Made by a program: the position numbers and the translations under genes. This document shows positions 17,605 to 26,255 of a stretch of DNA of 64,000 bases, piece after piece. The first letter of the stretch is position 1, and each line of letters starts with the position of its first letter. Source of the stretch: an uncultured bacterium (GTDB lineage: Bacteria; Cyanobacteriota; Vampirovibrionia; Gastranaerophilales; Gastranaerophilaceae); contig CASDOW010000008.1 in assembly GCA_949282195.1 (NCBI GenBank), positions 18,907 to 82,906 on the forward strand, in the 5' to 3' direction. The notes beneath the pieces were generated by a model. That model saw only the letters and a list, made by a program, of their open reading frames with translations, was not told where the DNA came from and searched no databases.

Positions 17605-18414
17605 ATGAAAAAGATTATTATTTCAGCTTTATCTCTTGTGTTATTTACACTTGGTGCCACTGCTGCAACATACAATGCACAAGATAGGGTGCCTACTGTT
17701 GGAAAAACCCTTTTAACTAAAAACGATTTACCTTCAAAAACAACTTTTAAAGTTATAAATGGCACTGTTGATAATTCTAATGTTTCAACAACAGGAGTTA
17801 TTTATATTCCAAAAGACCAACTTGAATATGCTGGAAATGATAATGAAGTAGCTGCTGTTGTTGCTCACGAGATTGGAAGCATTATAAACGGCAAATCTTC
17901 TAAAGAAAAATTAAGAAATATTGTTCAAAATACAACAGGTGCAACAAATTCTATTGCAACAAGCTTTATTAATTCAAAAACTCAAATGAAAGATAATAAA
18001 GACGCTGATATCACAGGCGTTGATTTAATGATTAAAGCTGAATATAATCCTCTTGCTATGATTGTTGTTTTAACAAAACAGCCCTCAACAAGTACCTTTG
18101 AAGCTTTGAGCGGCAAGCCTTCAAATTCGGAAAGAGCCATGAACATTTTTGATTATTTAAGCTATAATTATCCTTCTAAAGTGAAAGCCGGATATGCTTG
18201 TCAAGAATACAGAGCTTTTTTAGTTTATGCTGAACCAATTGCAACTGAAAGAAATTCTGATAAAAAGAAACTTGAAAAATTTAACAAAGAACAAGAAAAA
18301 GCAAAAAAAGAAAGAGCAAAAAACATCGCCCAATATAAAGCAACAGGAGGAATAAGCGGTTGGGATGCAACATATGCTATTTTAAATGATTTTGTTAACG
18401 GCGGAGAAAACTAA
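17605..18414 (+). CDS. Exported M48-like protein, probable pseudo-protease
   Basis: The 269-aa protein starts with a clear signal peptide (MKKIIISALSLVLFTLGATA, cleavage near ATA|AT). It then shows an M48-type layout: VVAHEIGSIINGK at residues 85-97 and DADITGVDLMIKAEYNPLAMI further on. In active M48 enzymes the first motif is HExxH and the second carries a Glu ligand before AD. Here the second His is Ser (HEIGS, residues 88-92) and the Glu position is Asp, so zinc binding should be impaired. The C-terminal third is Lys/Glu-rich. It may act as a scaffold or regulator of its SprA-like neighbour (inference). Confidence 0.7.
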   Translation: MKKIIISALSLVLFTLGATAATYNAQDRVPTVGKTLLTKNDLPSKTTFKVINGTVDNSNVSTTGVIYIPKDQLEYAGNDNEVAAVVAHEIGSIINGKSSKEKLRNIVQNTTGATNSIATSFINSKTQMKDNKDADITGVDLMIKAEYNPLAMIVVLTKQPSTSTFEALSGKPSNSERAMNIFDYLSYNYPSKVKAGYACQEYRAFLVYAEPIATERNSDKKKLEKFNKEQEKAKKERAKNIAQYKATGGISGWDATYAILNDFVNGGEN

Positions 18415-18430
18415 AAATAAATTATTAATA

Positions 18431-18462
18431 AAAAACCCTCTTTTAATTAAGAGGGTTTTTTA
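18431..18462. terminator. Bidirectional terminator between convergent genes
   Basis: A perfect 12-bp inverted repeat (AAAAACCCTCTT / AAGAGGGTTTTT) with a TTAATT loop. It serves the M48-like gene and gdhA. Confidence 0.9.
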
Positions 18463-18478
18463 TTATGGTTGAATTTTA

Positions 18479-19831
18479 TTAAATTATGCCTTGAGCTATA
18501 ACAGCTGAGCTTACTTTTTTAAATGCTGCTATATTTGCACCTGCAACATAGTTTATGCCAAGATTATATTCTTTGGCTGTTTCTTTACAGGTGTTAAATA
18601 TATTTGTCATAATTGTATCTAACTTTTTGTCTACTTCTTCAAATGTCCAGAAATATCTCATTGAATTTTGGCTCATTTCTAAAGCTGATGTTGCCACACC
18701 ACCTGCGTTTGCCGCTTTAGCGGGCGCAAGTAATACATTGTTTTCAATTAAATATGTGATAGCGTCAATTGTTGTTGGCATATTTGCGCCTTCTCCAATT
18801 GCAATTACTCCGTTATTAACTAAGATTTTTGCGGTTTCAAGATTAATATCATTTTGTGTGGCACAAGGTAAAACAATATCGGCCTTAATTTTATATACGG
18901 CAGGAGTCGCATCCTTTTGGTTTTCAATATAAACAGCACAAGGGAATTTTTTAATATATTCTTTTATTCTTAGGCGCTCAACTTCTTTTAGCCTTTTGAT
19001 TTCATCTAAGTCAACCCCTCTTTCATCGTAAATGCAACCGTTTGAATCAGACATTGCAACAACTTTTGCTCCGTATTCGGCAGCTTTTTGTGCTGCATAA
19101 ATTGCCACATTTCCTGAGCCTGAAATTGTTACTGTTTTGCCTTTGAAATCAAGGTTATTTGCTTTTAGCATTTCTCTCATAAAGTATATTAAACCAAAAC
19201 CGGTTGCTTCTTTTCTTGCTAAAGAGCCTCCGTATTCAAGCCCTTTACCTGTAAGCACTCCTGCTTCATATTGGTTTTTGATTTTTCTGTATTGACCGAA
19301 CAAATATCCGATTTCTCTTGCGCCAACACCTATGTCGCCTGCCGGAACGTCAATATTATGTCCGATATGGCGATATAATTCATTCATAAAGCTTTGGCAA
19401 AAATGCATGATTTCTCTGTCAGATTTTCCTTTAGGGTCAAAGTCTGAACCGCCTTTGCCTCCTCCAATCGGAAGCCCCGTTAAGGCATTTTTAAAGGTTT
19501 GTTCAAAGGCTAAAAATTTCATTATGCTTTGATTTACACTTGGATGAAATCTTAATCCTCCTTTATATGGACCTATTGCGCCATTAAATTGAACTCTGTA
19601 TCCTCTGTTAACTCTAACATTGTTGTTGTCGTCAATCCAAGGTACTCTGAATGTTATAATTCTTTCAGGTTCTACCATGCGTTCAAGCAATGCCTCTTTT
19701 TTTAATGACGGATTTTTCTCAATAAAAGGCTTAATTGTATCTAAAACTTCTGATACAGCTTGAATGAACTCTTTTTCGTTTGAATTTTTTTGTTTGAGTG
19801 AGTCTAAAACTTCGTCAACATAATTTTGCAT
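18479..19831 (-). CDS. gdhA: NADP-type glutamate dehydrogenase
   Basis: The 450-aa hexameric enzyme interconverts 2-oxoglutarate plus ammonia with glutamate. The substrate site is clear: KGGLRFHPSVN, LPIGGGKGGSDFDPKGKSD with the catalytic Lys, and DVPAGDIGVGAREIGYLFGQY. The nucleotide-binding domain has VTISGSGNVAIYAAQKA. The length and the PAGDIGVG wording match the NADP-dependent bacterial GdhA group. The start has an AGGAGGA site 5 bases upstream. It is monocistronic and is probably the main ammonia-assimilation enzyme. Confidence 0.95.
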   Translation of the reverse strand: MQNYVDEVLDSLKQKNSNEKEFIQAVSEVLDTIKPFIEKNPSLKKEALLERMVEPERIITFRVPWIDDNNNVRVNRGYRVQFNGAIGPYKGGLRFHPSVNQSIMKFLAFEQTFKNALTGLPIGGGKGGSDFDPKGKSDREIMHFCQSFMNELYRHIGHNIDVPAGDIGVGAREIGYLFGQYRKIKNQYEAGVLTGKGLEYGGSLARKEATGFGLIYFMREMLKANNLDFKGKTVTISGSGNVAIYAAQKAAEYGAKVVAMSDSNGCIYDERGVDLDEIKRLKEVERLRIKEYIKKFPCAVYIENQKDATPAVYKIKADIVLPCATQNDINLETAKILVNNGVIAIGEGANMPTTIDAITYLIENNVLLAPAKAANAGGVATSALEMSQNSMRYFWTFEEVDKKLDTIMTNIFNTCKETAKEYNLGINYVAGANIAAFKKVSSAVIAQGII

Positions 19832-19904
19832 AAGTCCTCCTAAATTAGCTGGATTTATTATATCACCATATAATTTGTCGGGCTATAATTTTACAAAATT
19901 TTGT

Positions 19905-22286
19905 CTAGTTTATTTTTTTAAATATAATTGTAGTTCTGTTTGAAAGGTTTATTGGTGCAGGATTTACGCCGTCAGATGAAATTATTTGTTTATTTGTAAA
20001 TCCTTCGCCTCTATATTTAACATCATCTGTATTAATAGCTTCTTGCCATACGCCTTTTGGGAATTGAATGTAGTATCTGTCGGCGTCATCTCTCGGGTAT
20101 CTCATATCGGAGAAATTTGCCACAGTGAATATTTCATCACTTGTTTCATTATCTCGCATATTGAGCGCAATAACTTGTGAGCTTGGATGAATTATAGTAT
20201 TTTTTTCAATTATTCTTCCGTTTGACATTGCGGAATTTTCATTTGCCAATCTGTTTAAATCTTTAGTTAATCTTATTGCGCCGCATTTATTTTCAAATGC
20301 ATCACCTTTTGCTTGACTGTTTGATAGTTTAGAAGCTTCAAAAGCCTCATGGTTGCTGTTGTATCCTTTTTCTATATATAAATTTGCTTCGTAGGGAACT
20401 CTTTTAGATTGTCTGAAAAATCTAAACGGAACATTTGTTACTTCATCATCCCCTTGGAAGGTCATTTTTGGTCCATTTTGGCTATATGTAAATGCTTGTG
20501 CCATTTTGTAAGAGTCAAAAGCCTTCTTACACATTGCTTTTATTCTTTTTGGTGTAATATATGCTTCTTTTCTGATACCCAAAGCTTCAAGTTTTGACTG
20601 ATAAAAATCAGAATAATTATAATCGGAGTAATTATCCAGTTCGCCGTTAAGATACATATCAACAAGTTTTTCACTCACCATTTGAGCTTTTTGTAAAGTC
20701 ACATAGTTTATTGCTTGGCTTAGGTCAATATTTTTTAAATCGACAAGCTTTTTTGCTCTTTGAGTGTCTTGATTGCTTAAAACTATATTCTCATTCAAAT
20801 GTAGCATTGGAACGATTAATTTTGGAATTAATCTTGTGCCTTCATAGTTTCCTATTTCATCGTGGCTCATAACATACTTTAATCTTGTCTGACCTTGCAG
20901 ACAAGCGTCATAAAGTGCGTCAAGATTGCAATTGCCATATAAATGGTCTTTTAGGGTATGAAAATAATTAAAATCCCATTCGGTATTAAATCCTAAGCGA
21001 GAAAGATTTGTCTTTCCTTTTTCGGGGTTCATTTGTTCAATTGCATTATTGTGTGTATTTTCATCCATTAAAGGTGAATTTTCTTCGGGTGTTAATTGGC
21101 AAAGCACTCTTTCATCGTGCTTTTTAGAATAATCTTGCCAGTAATTTGTGCCGTCTGAAGCAATTGCATTTCTGGCATCTTCTGCAATTAAAAATGCGTC
21201 AGGAAAATGATAATTAATTTCAGCTGCCATTTGTTTCATTGTGATATCAGAGTCCATAAATTTTGTCATATCAAACCTTATGCCGTCACAATGATAGTTC
21301 TTTAGCCAATACAGCGCTGCATTTACCATAAAATCTCTAACATAAGTTGAATTTTTTCCTTCATAATTCCAAGCATCACCAAAAGCATTTCCGCATTTTA
21401 TATATGGGCCTGTTTCTTTTAGGTTTTGTCCGTTTGGTCCGAGATGATTAGGAACCATATCTATAATTACATTAAGATTTTTATTGTGAGCCATATCGAC
21501 AAATTTTTTAAAGTTGTCTGCGCCGCCCAAGTTTTGCGCTACTGCGGTTTTATATCTTCCGTCATAGCCCCAGTTAAAATAGTCAAGCGTTTCTTCAACA
21601 GGCATAACATGGATTGCATTGTATCCTTTTTTCGCTATTTCATCCAGTTTCTTTATTGCAGAGGTAAAGTCACCGTTTTTTGTTAGTGTTGCAATATTTA
21701 TTTCATATATTCTTGCGTCGTTAAGGCTTGTGAGCTTATTTTTTGAATTTGCTATTCTTGAAATTCTGTGAGGGTTATTCCTGAACCAGTTTTCATCATT
21801 CCATTGATATCTTGACTGGTCATATATAATTGAATTATTGCCTTCAAAATCAACCATAAACGAATATGGGTCATTTGCTTTTATTGTTGTACCGTCATTT
21901 TTTTCTATTTCGTAGTGGTATCTGTCATTTTCTTGAATTAGTGATGATGAAATTGGTTTTGGGGTTTCAAATATCCCGTTTTGCTTGTTTTCTAAAGGAA
22001 AAACCATAGTTTCATCGTTGTTTCTTTTTTGTACAACAACATTTACATTTTTTACGTCAGGAAAAGTAAACAATTTAAAAGTTACATCTTTTGTATTTGG
22101 GTCTACGACTGCTCCCCAGCTTGTGTGTTCTTTCCATTTTCTTGAAAATTTTATGGGGTAGAAATGCCCTTGAACTCTGTCGGTATTTTTAGGGTTTGAA
22201 ATAATATTTGTTTTTTGAAAATTGTTATTTTTGCTTGAGAAAAGTTTGCCATGTTTTGTAATAACATCAACTGAATTTACTTTCAT
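19905..22286 (-). CDS. GH13 alpha-glucan branching-type enzyme with CBM48 domain
   Basis: The 793-aa protein has an N-terminal ~70-residue leader, a CBM48-like beta domain (VTFKLFTFPDVKNVNVVVQK, EKNDGTTIKANDPYSFMV), then a GH13 barrel. It shows DMVPNHLG, GIRFDMTKF (nucleophile Asp), FLIAEDAR (acid/base Glu) and YVMSHDEIGN (third Asp). A C-terminal beta domain ends at FKKIN. CBM48 plus a HDE third motif point to branching/debranching-type activity on glycogen. It is larger than usual because of helical insertions at ~480-600. The exact bond specificity cannot be read from sequence alone. Confidence 0.78.
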   Translation of the reverse strand: MKVNSVDVITKHGKLFSSKNNNFQKTNIISNPKNTDRVQGHFYPIKFSRKWKEHTSWGAVVDPNTKDVTFKLFTFPDVKNVNVVVQKRNNDETMVFPLENKQNGIFETPKPISSSLIQENDRYHYEIEKNDGTTIKANDPYSFMVDFEGNNSIIYDQSRYQWNDENWFRNNPHRISRIANSKNKLTSLNDARIYEINIATLTKNGDFTSAIKKLDEIAKKGYNAIHVMPVEETLDYFNWGYDGRYKTAVAQNLGGADNFKKFVDMAHNKNLNVIIDMVPNHLGPNGQNLKETGPYIKCGNAFGDAWNYEGKNSTYVRDFMVNAALYWLKNYHCDGIRFDMTKFMDSDITMKQMAAEINYHFPDAFLIAEDARNAIASDGTNYWQDYSKKHDERVLCQLTPEENSPLMDENTHNNAIEQMNPEKGKTNLSRLGFNTEWDFNYFHTLKDHLYGNCNLDALYDACLQGQTRLKYVMSHDEIGNYEGTRLIPKLIVPMLHLNENIVLSNQDTQRAKKLVDLKNIDLSQAINYVTLQKAQMVSEKLVDMYLNGELDNYSDYNYSDFYQSKLEALGIRKEAYITPKRIKAMCKKAFDSYKMAQAFTYSQNGPKMTFQGDDEVTNVPFRFFRQSKRVPYEANLYIEKGYNSNHEAFEASKLSNSQAKGDAFENKCGAIRLTKDLNRLANENSAMSNGRIIEKNTIIHPSSQVIALNMRDNETSDEIFTVANFSDMRYPRDDADRYYIQFPKGVWQEAINTDDVKYRGEGFTNKQIISSDGVNPAPINLSNRTTIIFKKIN

Positions 22287-22407
22287 ATTTTTTACACCAC
22301 TTTAACAACTACCAACGTACTAATAATAAAACAAATGAAGGTGTTTTATTGCTTTTTATTTTTCTTAATTCCTTAACAGTTTTAAATTTATTTACATTAT
22401 TTTTTCC

Positions 22408-23367
22408 TTATCTTTTTATGTATTGCAGATTATTTTTGAAGTATTCAATTGTTTTATCTAAACCTTTTGAAATAGATATTTTTGGCTCCCAATTAAAATA
22501 CTCTTTTGCAAGAGTTATATCAGGTTTTCTTTTTTTGGGATCATCTTTCGGTAAAGGTTTATGTGTAATTTTTATATTACTGTTTATTTTATTTTTTATT
22601 AGCAACGCCAGTTCATTAATTGTTAATTCTTCAGGGTTTCCTGTGTTAATTGGGCCTAAAAAATCATCAGAACTTGCCATTATCTTAATCATGATGTCAA
22701 TTAAGTCATCAATATAACAAAAAGAACGAGTTTGTTCCCCATTTCCGTATATTGTTATATCTTCTCCTTTTAAGGCTTGACAAATAAAATTTGATACTAC
22801 TCTTCCGTCATTGGAATTCATTTTTGGACCGTATGTATTAAATATTCTTATGACTTTTATTTTGATATTGTGTATTCTGTGGTAGTCAAAAAACAGGCTT
22901 TCAGCCATTCTCTTGCCTTCATCATAGCATGCTCTTATTCCTATAGGGTTTACATTGCCGCTATAAGCTTCGTTTTGAGGATGTATGTCAGGATTGCCGT
23001 ATATTTCACTTGTGGATGCTTGAAGAATTCTGGCATTATTTTTCTTTGCTAATTCAAGCATATTAATAGCGCCTAAAACACAAGTTTTGCTTGTGAAAAT
23101 GGCATGTTCTTTTTGGTAAAATTTTGGTGAAGCAGGACAAGCCAGATTGTATATCTCGTCAATTTTTTGATTAATATTTAATGGCTCAATTATATCATGC
23201 TCAATAAATTCAAATCTTGGATTAGATAAAAGTTTTTTTATGTTGCCGATTGTGCCGGTGTAGTTGTTATCGACACAAATTATTTTGTTATTTTCATTTT
23301 TTACTAATTCCTTGCAAAGGTTTGAACCGATAAATCCGCTCCCTCCGCTAATCAAGATGGTTTTCAA
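22408..23367 (-). CDS. UDP-glucuronate decarboxylase (UDP-xylose synthase) family
   Basis: A 319-aa extended SDR. It carries GGSGFIGSNL for NAD, LACPASPKFYQ, STSEIYGNPDIHPQNE, and IGIRACYDEGKRMAESL with the catalytic Tyr/Lys (YDEGK). NTYGPKM and EQTRSFCYIDDLID are also typical of UXS enzymes, which convert UDP-GlcA to UDP-xylose. The start codon is TTG (23365-23367), chosen because GAGG lies 6 bases upstream. It opens the glycan locus and lies downstream of glf on the same strand, with an 80-base gap that could hold its own promoter. Confidence 0.85.
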   Translation of the reverse strand: MKTILISGGSGFIGSNLCKELVKNENNKIICVDNNYTGTIGNIKKLLSNPRFEFIEHDIIEPLNINQKIDEIYNLACPASPKFYQKEHAIFTSKTCVLGAINMLELAKKNNARILQASTSEIYGNPDIHPQNEAYSGNVNPIGIRACYDEGKRMAESLFFDYHRIHNIKIKVIRIFNTYGPKMNSNDGRVVSNFICQALKGEDITIYGNGEQTRSFCYIDDLIDIMIKIMASSDDFLGPINTGNPEELTINELALLIKNKINSNIKITHKPLPKDDPKKRKPDITLAKEYFNWEPKISISKGLDKTIEYFKNNLQYIKR

Positions 23368-23447
23368 CTTTTCCTCAAGTTTTCTAACAACTAAATTATT
23401 CTATAATTTTTTAATTTGTATTGCAAAAACTTAACATTTTTTTATTT

Positions 23448-24551
23448 TTATAATTTTTCAAAAAGTTTAAATATGTCTTCAATTGCTTCATCTATATTTA
23501 AATATCTGTATTTTCCAAGTCTTCCTATGAAATAAAGCCCTTTTATTTTTTCTTTTTCTTTAAAATACTTTTCATATAATAAATTGTTTTTTGAACTGAT
23601 AACAGGGTAATATCTTTCATTTTTGCCGATTTTAAAATCTTCGGGATATTCATAAGTTATGATTGTTCTGGTTGATTTTTGATTGAGTGCGTGTTTGTGT
23701 TCTGTTATTCTTGTGTATTTATAATCATTTGGGTAATTAATGACATATTTTGGTTGATGATATTCCCTATTCAATGTTTTATGTTTAAAATATAAACTTC
23801 TGTATTCTAATTTTGAGAATTTATAGTTAAAAAATTCGTCAATTGACCCCGAATAAAAGATATTATCGAATTTTTCATCTATTTCTTTAAAATCGGTATT
23901 TAATTTAATTGTTATATTTTTATGTTTTAAAATATTTTCAACTAACTGTGTATATCCTTTTTGAGGGATTGCTTGATATTTATCTTGAAAATAATTTTTA
24001 TTAAAATTTATATAAATGGGTATTCTTGAACTGATTGAAAAATCAAGATTTTCAATTGGCATTTTCCATTGTTTTAGTGTGTAGTTTTTATAAATGTTAT
24101 TATAGATATATTCATAGATTGGTTTTAAATTTTTGTTATTTATTTTACTTAGTTGCGATATTGTTATTTTGTTATCATATCCAAAGGCACTTATTAATTC
24201 ATTTTCAAAATTTTTTGCAATTTTTAAAGGGAAAATTTCATATAAAGTAGCTAAGCTAAAAGGTATTGTTATTAATTGTTTTTCTACATTTGCCTTAACT
24301 TGGTGTTCGTATTGGTGCCATTTAGTATAGTTAGATAAAAAATTCCAAACTTTTTCATTGTTTGTGTGAAAAATGTGGGGCCCGTATTTTTGAATTAGTA
24401 TATTTGTTTTTGAGTCTTTAAAGTCAAAGATATTGCCTGCAATATGGTTTCTTTTGTCTATTATAAGAACTTTTTCATTTTTTATTGTGGCAATTAAATT
24501 TGCCAATACTGCTCCTGATATTCCTGTGCCTACAATTAAATTTTTTTTCAT
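23448..24551 (-). CDS. glf: UDP-galactopyranose mutase
   Basis: This 367-aa flavoenzyme converts UDP-Galp to UDP-Galf. The FAD site is LIVGTGISGAVLANLIA with VLIIDKRNHIAGNIFD. YGPHIFHTNNEKVWNF and the EHQVKANV/IPFSLATL region are characteristic. C-terminal R and Y residues (EYRSLYFKHK, ISYEYPEDF-like, LGKYRYLNIDEAI) complete the substrate site. Length is normal. It is one base after the CDF transporter stop and probably co-transcribed. A galactofuranosyl transferase is not identified with certainty in the window. Confidence 0.93.
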   Translation of the reverse strand: MKKNLIVGTGISGAVLANLIATIKNEKVLIIDKRNHIAGNIFDFKDSKTNILIQKYGPHIFHTNNEKVWNFLSNYTKWHQYEHQVKANVEKQLITIPFSLATLYEIFPLKIAKNFENELISAFGYDNKITISQLSKINNKNLKPIYEYIYNNIYKNYTLKQWKMPIENLDFSISSRIPIYINFNKNYFQDKYQAIPQKGYTQLVENILKHKNITIKLNTDFKEIDEKFDNIFYSGSIDEFFNYKFSKLEYRSLYFKHKTLNREYHQPKYVINYPNDYKYTRITEHKHALNQKSTRTIITYEYPEDFKIGKNERYYPVISSKNNLLYEKYFKEKEKIKGLYFIGRLGKYRYLNIDEAIEDIFKLFEKL

Positions 24552-24552
24552 T

Positions 24553-25446
24553 TTATTTTGTTTCTGTCAATTTTTTGCATTCAGGTTCTGAATGTATCAT
24601 GATAGTGACATTTTTAAGTTTTTTATTAATTAATTCTTCGATTTCGTCACAGATATCATGGCATTTTAGTATTGATGTTTCAGGAAGGAAGATAATTGTT
24701 AATTCAATATCTATTGAAGGACCGCAGCGCCTTGCTTTTAAATCTTTGTATCTTGTCAGACAGTTATTTTTATATGAGTTAATTATATCTTCGATTGTTT
24801 TAATGTCAGAAGGCGGCAGTGAGCCGTCTAAAAGATTATTTAGTGTTTCTTTTGAAATTGAAAAGCCTGCCTTAAATATAAAAGTTGCAACTAATATTGC
24901 AATAATCGGGTCGAGTATATAAATGTCTGTTATTTTAATTAAGATTAAACCTGCCATTACTCCCAAAGAAGAATAAATATCAGTTCTTAAATGTTCCCCA
25001 TCGGCAAAAAGAGATATTGAATTTGATTTTTTGGCAACTTTGAATAATATTGTGCTGACAAAGAAATTTGCAATACTTGCGATTAACATTACAATAATAC
25101 CAAGGTTTGTATCGAGTTCAGAGTTGTTGTGCAGAAATATTTTTTTTAGCGCCTCATATATTATGTATAGTGCTGCAAATATTATTAATCCACCTTCAAT
25201 AAAGCCTGACATATCCTCATATTTGCCATGACCAAAAGGGTGGTTGGAATCAGCGGGTTCTGATGATTTTATTACTGCAAAAAAGGTCAAAACAGAGGCC
25301 AGAAAATCGCTGAGCGAATGTATTGCTTCAGAAATTATACTTATAGAGCCTGATATCGCACCGGCGATTAGTTTTAAAACTATTATAGCTGCATTAGAGG
25401 TTATGGAAAGTCCTGCCGCTAGTTTTTTTTCTGTAACTATGTTCAT
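24553..25446 (-). CDS. Cation diffusion facilitator (CDF) metal exporter
   Basis: The 297-aa membrane protein has the CDF layout: six hydrophobic helices and a C-terminal cytoplasmic ferredoxin-like domain (LKARRCGPSIDIELTIIF). The transport site HxxxD occurs twice, in EAIHSLSDF (TM2) and DGEHLRTD (TM5), with HPFGHGKYE between TM2 and TM3. It exports Zn2+, Fe2+, Mn2+, Co2+ or Ni2+ in exchange for protons; the metal is not decidable. Its promoter region is shared with the divergent His-rich secreted peptide gene, which suggests joint metal handling. Confidence 0.92.
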   Translation of the reverse strand: MNIVTEKKLAAGLSITSNAAIIVLKLIAGAISGSISIISEAIHSLSDFLASVLTFFAVIKSSEPADSNHPFGHGKYEDMSGFIEGGLIIFAALYIIYEALKKIFLHNNSELDTNLGIIVMLIASIANFFVSTILFKVAKKSNSISLFADGEHLRTDIYSSLGVMAGLILIKITDIYILDPIIAILVATFIFKAGFSISKETLNNLLDGSLPPSDIKTIEDIINSYKNNCLTRYKDLKARRCGPSIDIELTIIFLPETSILKCHDICDEIEELINKKLKNVTIMIHSEPECKKLTETK

Positions 25447-25509
25447 AATATTAACCTAATTTTAGCACATGTTTTAAAATATGTTTGAAAATTTGTATTT
25501 AAAGTTTAC

Positions 25510-25538
25510 TTGACACTATCTGAAATACATAAGATAAT
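25510..25538 (+). promoter_or_regulatory. Promoter of the His-rich peptide gene
   Basis: A perfect TTGACA at 25510-25515, a 17-base spacer and GATAAT (5 of 6) at 25533-25538. This is one of the strongest promoters in the window. Because the TTG at 25510 belongs to the -35 box, it cannot be the start codon of the ORF that nominally begins there. Confidence 0.75.
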
Positions 25539-25566
25539 TGTTAAAGGTTTTATGAGGATTGTATTT

Positions 25567-25824
25567 ATGTTTAAAAAATTTTTTGGAATTAGTATTTGTG
25601 TTTTGATGTTGACTTTATTTACCCTGCCAAGTGCACAAGCTGCTTTTACTTGGTTTGGATTTAGCAATGAAAATACCGAAGTTATGATTAATTCATCAGA
25701 TGAACCGCATCATCGTTGTTGGTTTCATGATTGTTCCCATAAAAAACATAAACCAAAGCCGCATCCAAAGCATCATCCGCCAAAAAAAGGTCCCAAACAT
25801 CACGATTGGTGGTGGAAAAAGTAA
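25567..25824 (+). CDS. Small secreted histidine-rich peptide
   Basis: An 85-aa protein, counted from ATG 25567 (GAGG about 9 bases upstream; the ATG at 25552 is an alternative). Residues 1-25 form a textbook signal peptide ending PSAQA. The mature part has a short aromatic segment and then ~38 residues holding ten His, many Lys and Pro, two Cys (RCW, DCS) and a WWWKK end. Such tails bind Ni, Zn or Cu. It is divergent from a CDF exporter 120 bases away, which supports an extracytoplasmic metal-buffering role (inference). No homologue is recognised. Confidence 0.65.
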   Translation: MFKKFFGISICVLMLTLFTLPSAQAAFTWFGFSNENTEVMINSSDEPHHRCWFHDCSHKKHKPKPHPKHHPPKKGPKHHDWWWKK

Positions 25825-25856
25825 TTTCATGATTTCTGTTGTTTGTTGAGGGAAAA

Positions 25857-26255
25857 ATGACTGACGATTTATTGGAACAATTAAAAAAATACAAATTTGA
25901 TAAACAATTAAAGAAAATTAAATCAAAATTGAAAAATAAAACAATTATAATTTATGGTACGGGGCTTTTATTCCAAAAGATTGTGGAAAATTATGACTTA
26001 TCGGATTTAAATATAATCGGAGTGTCCGATAGAAAATATACATTAGAAGAAGAAGGCAGCAGTTCTTTTGGTTATAAGGTTATTCCTATTGACAAGATTG
26101 TTCAATATAAGCCTGATGTTGTATTAATTGCTACTTTAAAGTTCTTGTCAATCATGGATGATTTAAAAAGAAATACCCTAAAGGGGCTTGAGGTGTCTGT
26201 TTTGCCTCTTGTTGACAGACCGTTTTTTACTTTATTAAAAGAGATTTTTCAATAA
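25857..26255 (+). CDS. Stand-alone small Rossmann-like domain protein of the glycan locus
   Basis: A ~132-aa protein beginning at ATG 25857, where GAGGG lies 5 bases upstream (the longer reading from TTG 25839 is less likely). A helical lead-in is followed by NKTIIIYGTGLLFQKIVENYDL, IIGVSDRKY, and DVVLIATLKF. This is a single alpha/beta unit resembling the nucleotide-binding half of a sugar-modifying enzyme. The same unit occurs at the N-termini of the proteins at 30237, 33164 (FkbM) and 34270 (CDP-glycerol transferase type). It overlaps the cytidylyltransferase start as TAATG. Function unknown. Confidence 0.65.
   Translation: MTDDLLEQLKKYKFDKQLKKIKSKLKNKTIIIYGTGLLFQKIVENYDLSDLNIIGVSDRKYTLEEEGSSSFGYKVIPIDKIVQYKPDVVLIATLKFLSIMDDLKRNTLKGLEVSVLPLVDRPFFTLLKEIFQ

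Noticed and set aside
25510..25566. Extended start for the His-rich peptide (TTG at 25510)
   Set aside because: The TTG is the -35 box of a strong promoter; transcription starts downstream of it, so translation cannot begin there.
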